A stretch of 64,000 nucleotides of DNA, taken from Silene conica (Eukaryota; Streptophyta; Magnoliopsida; Caryophyllales; Caryophyllaceae). Positions 12,692 to 25,389 of the stretch are shown piece by piece. A program made the position numbers and the translations under genes. Within the stretch, counting starts at the first letter, position 1. The number at the start of each line of letters is the position of its first letter. The stretch spans positions 48,403,705 through 48,467,704 of the forward strand of contig CM055315.2 of assembly GCA_029255685.2 (NCBI GenBank). Reading direction: 5' to 3'. The notes beneath the pieces were generated by a model. That model had not been told where the DNA came from, did not search any database, and was given only the letters and a program-made list of their open reading frames with translations.

Positions 12692-13986
12692 TGTTGGAAA
12701 CTAAGTTCCCTTATATTATACTCAAATCTAATGTGAGTTTAATTTATTTAAGTTTAGTCATAAAACTTAATTAGATCTTATGCATGCAAGATGATATCAT
12801 AAGATGAGATAGTCCTTACATTGGTTTTAGAAGGTTTATACTCAATAATCACCTATTATTTGAGTCTTCAAGCCACCGAAATTACCCTTAAACGATCTAA
12901 CAAAAATCGTCTCCTAAAGGTGCGTATCAAGGACCCGATCTCAAACTATAACTAATTTTGTTACTAGAAAATTAGTATTAGTATACTAGAAATAATAATA
13001 ATAATATTACTCTTAATATTATTAGTATGGAAATAATTATTTCGTTAGTAAAAACTATTTTAGCTAAGGAATCATTGAGAATGAGGTTTGTAGTGTGTTG
13101 GATGAACAACCATCAACTAAAGACTTGGCCAAAACTTGTGATGATATGAGGTGTGTGTTGGTGTATTTAAAGAGCAAATGTGAGCTCACTTGCTCACTCT
13201 TGGCCGGCCAACATAAGCCAAGATGGCCTATGCATGCCTCTTGTGCTCTTACATAAAGCTCATAAGATGCCTTACACACTCTTACACTCTTACACATCCA
13301 CTTACACACTCCATCACAATGCACACACACACAACCTCAATTTTTCCCATTATACACGGCTGAAATGTGGTCTAATATGGACCCATTTTATCTTTGTCAA
13401 TTGTGTTAATTTGTAACATGTCATACATGTCCCATAACACATGACCCAATTTGTTAATTGTGCAATTTTAACTATTAAAATTCATAATTCACAAATTTAT
13501 TACATTTAAATATTTGCACTAATAATTTCGAAATTATTATTGTATAAAAATGTAATGTCATAATTTAATTACAACTCTTTGTAATTTTATGATCAACCGT
13601 GTTCATTCTCAATTTAATCGTTTCCCAAACGAATAAATAAAACGGAGTAATAAAACGATTTTATTACCATGACTATTATTATTATAATCCCATTATAAAA
13701 ATATTCGTCATATAAAATTATTTCCAAATTTCTAGTTATTAATTAATTCGTATCCAATACAATATTAATTAATTATTCCATTGAGACAGAATTCCCTAAA
13801 GATATGACCTTAAGGGATCAACTGATCACCACCATCATATGACGATAATGTCAAACTCTAGACAGCCAATCATTACCGGTAAATGTTGATCAGTCGACTT
13901 TAAAAGAGTAACACTCCCAGTTGTGTTTCATTCAAATGAGTTTTAATTATGTCAACACACTATTGTCGAGGACACTTCCTCCAACA
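12692..13986 (-). repeat. 3' LTR of D
   Basis: TGTTGGAAAC...TCCAACA; sense strand starts TGTTGGAGGAAGTGTCCTCG. 1295 bp. This copy has the empty CACTA site (…GCACACACACACAACCTC at about 13321), which dates the CACTA insertion in the partner LTR to after D arrived. Confidence 0.95.
13818..13897 (-). promoter_or_regulatory. Two-stem block in U3 of D
   Basis: Arms TCAACTGATCA (13818-13828) and TGATCAGTCGA (13887-13897). Compared with X, the C-G pair has become T-A on both sides. Remaining mismatches become G-U pairs only when read on the sense (minus) strand. Inner arms 13843-13850 and 13871-13878. Repeated at 25877-25956 in the other LTR. Confidence 0.8.
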
Positions 13987-14011
13987 ATCTCCCACTTGTC
14001 CGAGACAAGTG
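13987..14011 (-). promoter_or_regulatory. Polypurine tract and adjacent hairpin of D
   Basis: Sense-strand tract AAGTGGGAGAT abuts the 3' LTR. It is overlapped by a perfect hairpin, CACTTGTC (13993-14000), loop CGA, GACAAGTG (14004-14011). Confidence 0.85.
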
Positions 14012-17000
14012 TGTGTTACCAATTCTCTTGCCCCATTACTATCTCCCACTCAATGCATGGCGTCCTCTCAGGTCGTGCCCGCAATTGATTTAAATCTAGA
14101 GTGGTTTTTCTCGATCTGGAGTTATAACTACTGACCGGAATTATCAACCATAGATACCTTCCGAGCGTGGCCACGCATTTCTAGTTATTATTCTCCTCGA
14201 GTGGCCTAGAGATATTGTTTAACCCTGACAAGGGGTGGACAATTCCTAATCGACCTATTCCTTCCGGCTGGCCATAGTCCATCATAACCCAAAATATGTC
14301 CTTATAAACCCCAGTTACGAAGGTGTTAGGACATAAATCAAAGTCAATATGAAAACTATGCCACCTCAGAGAACGGTCATTAGTTCAAGAACTGACTCAT
14401 GTGAAACACGATAGATGCTGCCGCCACGACCAGGCAGTCTTTTAACAAGAGTACGCCAGAGCTCTATCAGCGGTCATTAGCCCGGCAAATGTATCTTAAC
14501 ATGTCTATGCCTAGGTGATCGATTAGTCATCCCGTATGACTCTATGGCAATTGAACTCGCCATCAATCGCATCACACATCCGGTTGCATTGAGATGTCAC
14601 CTCACTTAAGCAACTAGGGGCGAAGTCATGATAATTCAATTCACTTTAATGGGGTTCAATATGGTCTTACCATCCCATTTGAATATGACATGACCTGGGG
14701 TGAGTTATAAATAACTCAAATGATGAATGCATTATCACATATGTAAAATTGATGTCATATCAGTTACTACATAATCTATAATTCATATTTGTATAGTATT
14801 ACATCTCAACTCAATTGAAATGACATGATTTATCATGTTAAGCCTATAAGAAGGCCTTTGGTTAGTAAGCCTTAACAACTTTTGTGCTTTACATAACCTT
14901 ACTATAATTTCCCTTGGTTATGCATAATCTCATTATGCTAACCTTACGAGTACGTGTCTTGATCCATATCTAGACATAAGCTTTCTAACAATAGAATAGC
15001 TCCCACTGTTTTCACAGTGTCTGAGAGACTCTTCCCTCTATTATATCTCATAGATATAAGTGTACTCATATTTGTTGAATACCTTCATTGTTCTACTGTC
15101 TAGAATAATTCTAACAGATTTCTTCCTTTATGATTGTAGTCAAAATGGTTCTCTAACCATCCATATGTGTTTTGAACATGGTATTGTGCAACTCTTTGCA
15201 CATTAAACCAATGAAATATCCAAACATTTAGCTTCATCCTTTTAGTACTTATTCAGTAGTGTTTGATGAACTATATGGCTACACATAGAGATTTCTCTCC
15301 AAATTCGATTTGTAACATTTCGTCATACTCCAAGTATACGAAGTTTGATAATGGTAATACATCTTAGCGTAAAGAATTGATCCTGCAACGGAAGCATGTG
15401 GATTCAATTTCTATAGTTCAAAACATTTGAACTTACCCTTATTCTTATCGACATAAGAATATATACTTATACGCTAATATCTATTAATAGGATATCCTAG
15501 TGATGTATTTATTCCTTTTACAAGTCTTTATCATTCAGAATGATCTTTATCATTTATAATGATCAACATGTCACATTCATGTAAGACTATAGACATAACT
15601 TTACTCCCACTAAACTTCATGTATAAACATAACTTCTTGACTTTCAAGAAAATGCTTATCACATGATAAAAATAAAGAATTCAACCTTTTGACATTTCCC
15701 TTTTAGGATAGTTGCGATTTTACCAAGCTCATACACGATGACTTTTAAAATCCAACATGTCCAAATATTTGAACTCGAAGCCATGTTATTGCGTGGAAAA
15801 CTCTTTGCCACCAATTTATCTAATTCAACTCTTGTCATCCTTTCTTAGGATAGTTGTGATTTTCAAAAACTTATCGTAGATGATTTTGAAATCCAACAAC
15901 ATTATTTGATCCGATTTTAATATATATCCGTTGTTGCGTGCGAAACCCTTTCCACCAATCAACTGAGCTATTTCGGATTCAGGTAGAGTCGAAACTAAAT
16001 AAAGCATTTATACAAGTTACAAGTTCGTTGCACTAAGAAGACAACATTACATTCGTCAACTTAATTTTCGAATGAAATTTCCACTTATCTCAACTAGGAA
16101 GAACATTTTCCTATTGCATCATACTGAAATTGTGGCTCTATAATAATTTCTCCCACTCTGTCTAAAATAAATAATCCTCCTTTCTTTATAGACAGCATCA
16201 TGAGCCACAAACCTTTTGTTCTCATGATCATATAGGAAAAATTGTCATTCGAAATAGGCTACAACTTAGGCACCTTGCCTATTCATATCTCATATGACTT
16301 GTATGCCCATGCTTTATGACATAGCGGAAAAATAAATGCTCGACAAAATCGGAATAGAAAGTAACTCCCACTCAATTGTAAAGATTTAATCATATCTCAT
16401 ATGATTCAATATTACTTTTTCGCGCATTTTATAAACGTGCTTACGAAAGTAAACTTGTGATACTTTATCACAATCTATTTGGTGTAAATTACTAGGCTTA
16501 ATTAGATCATTATCTAATTCCAAGAACATCTTCTTGAGCCAATGCACAACATTCTCAACGTGAATTTCTTGCGCATTAATTTCCTCAGTCGAAGAATTAA
16601 AATATCTTTCAAGATTTGAAATTTCACTCACTTACACACCTTAAAGTGTTTATAGGGTGAATGACTTGCTTTGAATGCAAGATTCGCATAACCCATGAGA
16701 TTCCTAACCTCAAATGCGACTTTCAATCGAGTAATGATGGAAAAATTTTGGGGCACCAACTAGAGTTTTAGGGTACATATGACATTTCCACCTTAGTTTT
16801 GGAATATAATTACCTTGATTCGTATGGCTTAACCATGAACCAATTCATGGTAACATTGAGTACAACATTTGTTTCAATTGCGTAATGATAAAACTTTTAC
16901 CTTTTATGCAAAACTCAAATTATATTTAGAGATAATTGTACATAATAACTATTATTTGTGTATTACTCTAAATCCAAAACTTGGTTAAGCATAATATGAC

Positions 17001-17930
17001 ATGTAAATGTCATATTAGATGAAGTGGCAACTACTTTAGTTCCATTTACGTTTATCATTCTTGACAAATCGTCATACGATTTTCTTCATGTTAGGACGAT
17101 AGGATTCACAAGAACCCTCGGATTGTGTTATTAACACATCCTCCTCTAAATACCCATTTAGATTAGCGGGTTTTGTCATTCCTTTATCATACTTCAATCA
17201 CATGAAAAAGGAATTACTAACATGATTCACCAATTTGCACTCATATACAAATAATGTAGAATGAAAACTCAATGTCATAAGTATTACCTAAGAAATATGT
17301 TGGAGTCATACTTCCAACATCCTTAGACTTTACAATTTGGAGTAGTTTCTAACTTCGTGTCTTACACGATTTTCTCTCAACCTCGTTCTATTCTTAACTA
17401 CTTAAGAAAATTTGGTCTTCCCATAGCTCCCACTCACTTTAAGAATTTATTATTGAAGAAGACCTTTTCTTCAATTAATTCCAAATTAATTCCTCATAGG
17501 AGTTAATATCTATGAAGTGAGGTGATATTGGTTATAATGATTTTCTCAAATCAATTTACCAATTTATATTAACTTCGTCATGTTCTTAACCCTTAAGTTT
17601 TAGACGATAAGTTATTAAATTGAGCAATAAGATTTTAGAACCATGTATGAATAGAAGATTTAATCAACACTTTTTGACTAAAATCACTTCTATTTAAGTT
17701 TCTTTATAAGAAATCATAATGGTTTAATAGGAATTTTAAGATGTTAATCTTATGTTTGCATAGGACCTTCCTATCAAATTCTATGGAATAGAATAATTCC
17801 TATGGACTTTGTTCATAACCAAAGACACGGTTTTCAGTGAGGAGAAAGAGATTCTATTTGTCGATATAGTATAAGATGTTTAGCGGAGATATTGGTTACA
17901 ATCGAATGATATTATATAGGAGTAAAAATG
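14012..17930 (-). pseudogene. 3' tail and pol fossil of D
   Basis: No long frame. The first ~750 bases match the tails of A (55254-56050), X and Y. At 15549-15611 the minus strand still reads 21 codons, SGSKVMSIVLHECDMLIIIND, aligned residue for residue to SGSKIVFLVLYVDDILLIGND in element A's reverse transcriptase; upstream LCLYMKF aligns to PCLYIKS. The catalytic YVDD is HECD here, so the enzyme cannot be active. Other segments resemble A's pol more weakly (for example 15900-15960 with 57170-57200). This shows D descends from a pol-bearing Copia element. Confidence 0.8.
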
Positions 17931-20383
17931 AACAATTATAAAACAACAAATTTAGGAAAAACAAACATTCATCATTTTGATTCAACTTGTAAATATTTTA
18001 ACAAGTTAAAGCATCTATAAAATGACCTCTATCCAATTTTATAAATGATTCCAAGACCCAAACCCATACCACCGAAATCGTGAACCACTGGAACTCCGAC
18101 CCAACAATATGGTTTGGTGGGTTAAAATAAACCGGTTCTACCATAGAACTCTTGGTTGATGACAAATCATTATGTATTCATCTTAGCCCGGAACACATTG
18201 ACCACTGGTCCTCTACACTTCCGTTGAGTACAAACCAAATTTCAATTGCATCGAGATGCGATCCGCCCACTGGACTGAATCCACCTCATTGCCCCACTTA
18301 TCCTACGTAATGGGGTTCGTACTGCCCACTGGACTAGCACCACCCCACGAAATAGAAGCTCATGGGTTCTACTATTTGGTAAGGCTAATTCTCAATTGTT
18401 TCGTTAAATATAGAGGTCTTGTCAATTTATTATCTATCTCCTTTAAGCGAATCAAATCGGTGAACTCGATAATTATAATTGACACGGTCGTTTTCAACGA
18501 TCTAAACTAGTATGCATGTTTATGGCGATTTGGCTATGCATGCAAACATATTAAAATGCAAAAGTAAAAGCAATAAAGCAATAAAATCCTAGTATGGCCT
18601 TCCTAGTAATAGTAAAAACTAATTAACTATTACAAATTCGGAAACCAACTCCATGGTCCTTTGAACTTTATTGGCACGCCATCCAAGAAAACACCGTCTT
18701 GTCGGAACTCCTTTCCGTATGGCACCGTCTTTTGGATCTCCGGAATTACAATAAAATAATAAAACTATTTTATTGTAAAATTGAAAATTTAAATTACAAA
18801 CCCGTGATACGAGATCACATAAATTACAACCGAATGAATATTCCCTTTCATTACGGGTAATATTGATTAAAACTAAGGCCATACTAAGAAAATTACATAA
18901 TTCCAAATTATATAAATAACATTCAAAATATGACATTCATATTAAATAAATTGCAATAAATAAAATATGTATGCACATGCTCAATTTTTAATGCCAAATC
19001 GCCTTATGGGAGCAAATATCTCATATTTGTTTACGGTTTTTACGGATATGCGCGATTTTAACTATTAAAATCATCCAAAATTACATAAATCTCATTTATG
19101 TCCAAGTTAATCATCCTAACTTACTTTAGGAATCAATGTTTAGTCTCTAATAATATTTGATCATGATCTAACTTGATTTTGCATTATTGTTCATAAATTA
19201 CTTGTATTTTCGGGAAAAATAAACAAAATACGGCCAAATGAGTCAATAAAATTCAAAATTTAAAATTCAAAAATTTTAAACTTTCTGGAAATTTTCTAAA
19301 AATTCAGAAATTAATAAAATGGCCTTGTGCATATGTTTATGGTTTATTTCTCAAATAAATCGTATAAAAGCCGTTTTTATGGTTTAAAATCCGATTTAAA
19401 TTATAAAAACTTGCAATAATTTGCCATAAATTTTTATTCATGCTAAAATATATATTAGAACCTGAAAATGACCAAAAATTTCAGACCATGCTTGAAATTT
19501 TATTTTTACGACTCATAAATTACGATTATTAGCTAATTAACTCATTAAAAAATTAATAATCATAAAAACAGAAACTTTTTGATATCCAACTTTTAGATCT
19601 GATGTTCCTATCATATAATACATCTATGGGTAAAATTTCATGCCATAATATTAAGATTAACTATTTTTAACACAATAAGTCACTATTTATCCGATTTTAA
19701 CCATTAAAATCATAAATCATGCATCACTTGAGAATAAATTCCCAAAACTTACATACATACTTTAAATATTGCATGTGACATTGTGTAAAGTTTTTATGGC
19801 AAAATTCCAACTATAACTATTAAAGTCGAATTTGAGTCACTATTAATCCGATTTTTACTATAAAAATCATTAATAATGCAATACAAGTCCAATAAATCCG
19901 AAACTTTATACAGGTATTTTATATATTGCATGTGACTTCTCATAAAATTTTTAAGGTCAAATTCGAAATATAACCTTATATACCCATTTTAACTCATATT
20001 ATGACTATTTATCTCATAAAATTCATAATCCATGCATATTAACTCCATTTCTTACGAAAAATCATATACAATATATTAAATATGCATGTGAGAACATATC
20101 AAAAAATCTCGGCCAGAAACTATTTTTAGCTATTTTTCCCATTAATTGTTGTTTAAAACCGATTTAAACTACAAAATATACAATTAAATATAAAAATGAA
20201 GAATAAAAATCCATAAAATTATTTTTATGTCCTAAAACCATTTTAGAATCAGAAACTTTAACATGCAAAATTATTTTGTGATTTATCATAATAAATACAA
20301 AATATTTCGAAAATTCGAAATATATATGTTAAACCGATTTTAACATAAATCATGAATCCGATCATGCATGCAACAACCGTAAT
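17931..20383 (-). other. Leader of D
   Basis: Non-coding AT-rich leader between primer site and the position where gag would start. Contains the conserved pre-gag block (about 17930-18660), and between 19640 and 20110 a degenerate 130-150 bp direct repeat (segments with GCATGTGACAT and TTTTTATGGCAAAATTC) that also occurs in X. No gag frame follows it. Confidence 0.65.
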
Positions 20384-20395
20384 GCTCTGATACCA
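20384..20395 (-). promoter_or_regulatory. Primer-binding site of D (initiator Met tRNA)
   Basis: Reverse complement TGGTATCAGAGC, two bases inside the 5' LTR boundary at 20398. Confidence 0.95.
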
Positions 20396-20397
20396 AT

Positions 20398-21037
20398 TGT
20401 TGGAAACTAAGTTCCCTTATATTATACTCAAATCTAATGTGAGTTTAATTTATTTAAGTTTAGTCATAAAACTTAATTAGATCTTATGCATGCAAGATGA
20501 TATCATAAGATGAGATAGTCCTTACATTGGTTTTAGAAGGTTTATACTCAATAATCACCTATTATTTGAGTCTTCAAGCCACCGAAATTACCCTTAAACG
20601 ATCTAACAAAAATCGTCTCCTAAAGGTGCGTATCAAGGACCCGATCTCAAACTATTACTAATTTTGTTACTAGAAAATTAGTATTAGTATACTAGAAATA
20701 ATAATAATAATATTACTCTTAATATTATTAGTATGGAAATAATTATTTCCTTAGTAAAAACTATTTTAGCTAAGGAATCATTGAGAATGAGGTTTGTAGT
20801 GTGTTGGATGAACAACCATCAACTAAAGACTTGGCCAAAACTTGTGATGATATGAGGTGTGTGTTGGTGTATTTAAAGAGCAAATGTGAGCTCACTTGCT
20901 CACTCTTGGCCGGCCAACATAAGCCAAGATGGCCTATGCATGCCTCTTGTGCTCTTACATAAAGCTCATAAGATGCCTTACACACTCTTACACTTTTACA
21001 CATCCACTTACACACTCCATCACAATGCACACACACA
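20398..21037 (-). repeat. 5' LTR of D, first part (continues at 25390-26045)
   Basis: Nearly identical to 12692-13331. Broken at a CA-repeat (GCACACACA) by the CACTA transposon, with ACA duplicated on both sides (21035-21037, 25390-25392). Confidence 0.95.
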
Positions 21038-21055
21038 CACTACTACAAAAAGGGG

Positions 21056-21310
21056 AAATGAGGACGGTTGAAAACCGTCCTAAAACCTAAAAGGAACCGT
21101 CCTAAATTCCCCCGTCCTCTTTGCCTAAGAGGACGGTTGAAAAAAAGTCAAACCGTCCTCTTTGTATATATCAAAGAGGACGGTTGCATATAGAACCGTC
21201 TTCTTTGATATATATGAAAGAGGACGGTTGCATATAGAACCGTCATGTTTTGAACACATATGCGCATCATTTTCGTGCCAATTTCAGGACGCTTTATGAA
21301 TAAAATTAAC
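21056..21310. repeat. Left subterminal repeat array of the CACTA element
   Basis: About ten copies of GGACGGTT or its complement AACCGTCC, mostly in facing pairs that could form small hairpins, spaced 10-35 bases. Mirrored at 25133-25370. Confidence 0.9.
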
Positions 21311-21649
21311 CGTCCTCTATATCCAATCTGTTTTTCGTGCCAATTTTTTTGGCGCCCATTATTTTGCGTCAATTTATGAATATGGCAAACCTGTTTTTCT
21401 GCGCCAATTTGTAACATCAAATCCATACTCTTTGAAAATTAGATCTTTGAAATAAAAATTGTTTCATTAACTTAAAATCTTAAATATATCATCTTACATT
21501 TCAGAACATACAACAAAAGTTACATTTATACTCTAAACCTAAGCAAACAAAACGGAATGAGTTTGAACTTACAAAATACGAACTATGATATAAGTTTAAC
21601 ACAAGTACTAACAAATTCCACAAATTATTTCCGTCCAAGCACCATACTT

Positions 21650-21733
21650 TTAAGCCTTTCTCGGGTCCATCTTTGACAAGTCCAAAATTTGACCACTTAG
21701 CATTGTATTCCTGATACAGGCCTTATCAACAGA
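21650..21733 (-). pseudogene. Possible captured terminal exon, 27 residues (unrecognised)
   Basis: On the minus strand, a TTTTTGTAAG-type acceptor is followed by an 84-base frame beginning SVDKACIRNTM and ending DLSKMDPRKA then TAA. Codon use and the splice acceptor look gene-like compared with the surrounding AT-rich sequence. I do not recognise the protein. It has the same orientation as the PTB-like exon at 24155-24255, so both could come from captured genes, not necessarily the same one. Confidence 0.35.
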
Positions 21734-22639
21734 CTTACAAAAACTGAACATAGAGAACAACGAGATAAGTATAATAGTTTAAAACAGATGCATTTCTATC
21801 AAGAAAAATGATATCTCCCTAACATCCGTAACAAATAACAGCAGTGGCCGAGATGGCAGCTGGATTACTGCACACTAGATATATAAACAGAAGCGAACAA
21901 AATAAATCACCATACAGTAAGAAACAAGTTATCGTTGCATATGGAAACAAGATTAAGGATACTACTTCAGAGCTAACCCCATTCTAGGACCTAAACCTTA
22001 AAAATGTCCGGGTCCTTAACAGTAGTTTTCATTCGGATATTATTACTCTAGTATGGAAGGAATGAAATGCATTAAGAGCCAACTTACACATTTCTTTTTA
22101 TGCATCTCTGAAAGAAATACATGCAGATTCATTGCTTTGAAGATGAGGATATCTGCTTCGGTAACATGCAGCCTGAAGCGAGATAAAGCGATATAAACAA
22201 CTTACACACGAATAAACACCAACTGAAAATGATTAAAAAGCTAAAAAGGACATTCTTAAGCTTACAGATTATTGTTATAGGATCTCAAGAACCATTGGCG
22301 TATGCAATAGAAACTGCATTTCACAAAATCATAAAGAGTCATGAAATGTTAACCATGCAAAATAATGGAAAACGATTTGTCCAGTTTGGGAAAAACCTCT
22401 CTTATAAGTTAAATCTTTGAGTATAATTTATGCTGCTATCAGTAGTTTGATCTTCTATTAATTCATCAGGCAAAACAGCCAGCATCTCTAAACCAGCAAT
22501 GTTGCCACTCGCTTATCATACAAGAGGGTGCATGCCTGTGAAACGGAGGAAAAAGCTACAAATATTATACAGTGGATGGCCAAATTCTTATCACGAAAGC
22601 AAAAGTCTATTCTGTTTCCTTCAAACCTTTTCTCTGGTT

Positions 22640-23315
22640 GGATTTAGACTTTCCCCAACAATGGTTATAACGCCAGGCAAAGAGTACACAATAGGCAAGG
22701 GCTACAATTGGCTGGCCAAGCCAACCACTAAAGTTCTCTGGCATCACATGGTGTGGAAAAAATGGACAGTTTCTAAGCATGGTGTTGTTGCTTGGATGTA
22801 CCATCATCAAGGACTGAACACTATGGAGAAGCTTTTCAGGCTGCACATTAGTCAAGATAATCGTTGATGTATATGTGACAATAGGGAAGAATCCCTACAG
22901 CATCTGTTTATTAAACACAACTACAACAAAAGGATTATTCAACTGTTGCAGGGTTGGACAGGGGTGTAATTTAGTGATACTGCTGAGAAAAATTGGAGGA
23001 CTAACAGAACGCATACCTGACTTAATTAAGATTGGTGTGATGAATAACATTCTTAATGCTGCGATTTATCACATTTGGAAACAGAGGAATGGCAGCAGAC
23101 AAGAGATTCAGATCATTACCCCTAAGAGCTGTGGATGATTGATTCAGACTGAACTTCGCATCAGAATACAACAGCAAGCAGTAGGTCATTTACCTGAAAA
23201 GGATAGGAAATGGATTGAATCTTTGATGTAATAGGTTTGGTAGTGGAGTAACTCCAATTGTAGTTGATGATGAAATTGGGTTCTCTTTCTCAATATATTT
23301 ACCTTTACCAAAAAA
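22640..23315 (+). pseudogene. LINE 3' fragment (RT-associated zinc-binding domain) inside the CACTA
   Basis: Frames give WLAKPTTKVLWHHMVWKKW, VVAWMYHHQGLNTMEKLF and, after a TGA in place of a cysteine codon, CICDNREESLQHLFIKH. This is the layout of the zinc-binding domain (zf-RVT) near the C-terminus of plant L1 ORF2. Downstream the sequence has stops and ends in a pyrimidine/adenine-rich tail near 23300-23315 (TTTACCTTTACCAAAAAA), resembling a LINE 3' end. It is a 5'-truncated insertion or captured piece; it could be mistaken for the missing 3' half of the LINE outside but is separated from it by D. Confidence 0.75.
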
Positions 23316-23420
23316 ACAATGGTTACAACAAGTCTCTGGTTCGAAAAAGAAAGTAAGCACATACAACATGGACATCGCTCGCCACCAACAAAAATTAGTA
23401 AATTATTCAAAATAACTGTT

Positions 23421-23560
23421 AAGAAACTTCACAAACAAAAGAAAAGGCTTTATAGAGGAAATCCCGTGTATCAAAGAAATTGTTCCTATCTTCATCTGTG
23501 TCATCCTCCGCAGCATCACCCCTATCATTTTCATCATCTAAATCACATGGACTAGCCTCT
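23421..23560 (-). pseudogene. Possible captured exon encoding an acidic segment
   Basis: After a CTTGCAG acceptor on the minus strand, an open frame reads EASPCDLDDENDRGDAAEDD, then TDEDRNNFFDTRDFL and stops a few codons later. Such acidic linkers are common in plant regulatory and lipid-binding proteins; I cannot assign it. No clear donor site seen. Confidence 0.3.
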
Positions 23561-24154
23561 GCAAGAGGAAAGCAGACATCCAAGGAAAAGCTCAAGAATG
23601 ACTAATTTAGAAGAGTATTAAAGATCTAATAACATAAGCAAAGGAAAGATGTGAGTTTCTAAAAAAAAGCATCAAACTGCAGAATGAGTAAAGCTGCATT
23701 GGAATTTCAATAAAAGTGTAGAAACTTAGTCTTAACCTGTCAAACTTATAAAGCAGTAGTTCAACGTAAATATGACAAGAAATAATGTACAAGGTGTAGA
23801 AGATATTACCACTCTATCAGTGAGAATAATTGTTATTAAGTAACATCATCGAACATTATTGAATTACGTACAAATAGATTCTACATTGATTCAATTATTG
23901 CACTGTAGAGAAGGCAATGAACTAGACCTGATCATGAACCATTATTTCATTACCAATACAGGCACATTCATGAGTAAACAGAGAAACAAATTACAGACAC
24001 ACATTCATTAACCCAATAATTAATCGACAATCTATTGCTGAAAAACCAAATCAACTAAATTAAGAAGAAAAATGCAACTTTGCAAAAACCCAATAATTAA
24101 TTGACGAAAGTCTAAGCAACAAGCATTGGAGGCAAAACAAGTTGAGGTCCATAC

Positions 24155-24255
24155 CATATGCAGGACATTCAATGTGATAGCATAGTGCATATTTTCAATT
24201 GATGCCAGAAGCACATTACTTTCAGGCTCCAATTTCTTCCCATCTACGCCCACAA
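24155..24255 (-). pseudogene. Captured exon resembling plant polypyrimidine-tract-binding protein (PTB homolog 3 type)
   Basis: On the minus strand, an intron-like acceptor (GCAAATAG) precedes a 101-base open segment encoding VVGVDGKKLEPESNVLLASI followed by ENMHYAITLNVLHM, with a GTATGG donor directly after. From memory this matches the start of an RNA-recognition motif in plant PTB-like splicing regulators (a SNVLLASIENM...VLH pattern). Only one exon is clear; the following sequence is non-coding. Its position inside a CACTA element with both splice sites kept indicates capture from a genomic locus, not retroposition. The identity rests on recall of the family and needs a database search. 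Confidence 0.55.
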
Positions 24256-24816
24256 CTATTTGCAATCATTGTTCCATTAGAGGTCACAAGGAACAAGAGT
24301 GATTAAAGAAACCTGTTTGCACAAGAAGAAAAAGATAGAAATAGGTTGCTCCTAGTGTCAGATTCCACCATGACCTAAAGAGAGATCGAGATCAATCAAA
24401 GTGAGAAGAAAGCCTGGTGGTTGCAGAACATCTACAAACCAAACTATGAAAATTAGACACTATAATATGTCATCAGTTGTGTTCAACAACTAGTCTCTAC
24501 TGAATTTTATGCTAAATTGCATGTTCAATTGAGAACAAAGCAAAAAATCGGTTGTGTGATAATAACGACATGTTGGAGAATACAAGTAACAGTAGGACGA
24601 GGTAAACTGGAGATAAATCTGGGCTAACCCTAATGTGGGAAAAATTGGGGATTTAAACAATCAACTAACAAAACAATAATAATACAAAAATATGAATTGT
24701 AGACATCCATCAAATACAAAATAAAAATCCCTAAATTTGGCTTAAACATAACCCTAAATCAAATTAAGGCAAAATAAAATAGTATATAAAACAACTAGAT
24801 TGCTCATAAACGGTAC

Positions 24817-25080
24817 CTAAAGTGTGAAAGAGTTGTTACAATGGCGATGATTTGACGTCATGGTGGTGTAAGAGAAAGATTGAGCGATGTTGATATTATC
24901 CGGGAGGTTATCAGAAGTGTTAATAACCGGTGATGGTGGACTATAAATTGTTGGCAGGGTTGAAGGCCTCGTGACCGTAACGAGTGTTCGATGATGGCGG
25001 TAAAAACATGTCAGTAGATGGGGAATAGAGAATGCGAGATTGAGGGTTTCGTGGTAAGGGGGAAGATGAAGATAATTCAT
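24817..25080 (-). other. Open frame near the CACTA right end, unrecognised
   Basis: 87-codon frame from an ATG at 25080, proline- and histidine-rich, with no recognisable domain, ending in a stop followed by GTACCG. It lies just inside the right subterminal array. It could be a leader exon of a captured gene or chance. Confidence 0.2.
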
Positions 25081-25389
25081 TAGTTAATTATTTCGTGGTA
25101 AGGTAAGCCTCCTAATATCTTTATTAGAATATAAGAGGACGGTTCAATCAAACAACCGTCTTCTTTATATAAGAGGACGGTTCAATCAAACAACCGTCTT
25201 CTTTATTTAATAAGAGGACGGTTTGATTGACCAACCGTCTTCTTTTATTTAATAAAGAGGACGGTTCTTTTGTTAACCGTCATATTTATGTAATTACTAT
25301 TGGCGCTAAATTTATTTGGTTAATATAAGACGGTTCCATCCCCAACCGTCCTCGAAGGGGCGTCCTCTTAACCCAAAATTGTAGTAGTG

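Larger units (their letters stand above)
21038..25389. mobile_element. Non-autonomous CACTA DNA transposon with captured sequence
   Basis: Terminal inverted repeats CACTACTACAA (21038-21048) and TTGTAGTAGTG (25379-25389), 3-bp target duplication ACA, and the uninterrupted site visible in the partner LTR at about 13321-13340. Subterminal arrays of GAGGACGGTT/AACCGTCCTC lie at 21056-21310 and 25133-25370, as expected for transposase-binding repeats of CACTA elements. No transposase frame is visible, so it would depend on an autonomous relative. The interior (about 21400-25080) carries gene-like segments and a LINE fragment. Confidence 0.95.

Noticed and set aside
12118..12774. Treating the 218-codon endonuclease frame as a host gene
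   Set aside because: Its last residues are read from D's LTR and the true frame continues at 26046 into LINE reverse transcriptase.
13064..13330. 88-codon cysteine-rich frame, repeated at 20770-21036
   Set aside because: Identical because it lies in the two LTRs of D; no domain; on the sense strand of the LTR near the promoter region but no sign of conservation in related LTRs.
21056..21310. CRISPR-like short regularly spaced repeats
   Set aside because: Spacing is irregular, orientation alternates, and the position at CACTA ends explains them as subterminal repeats.
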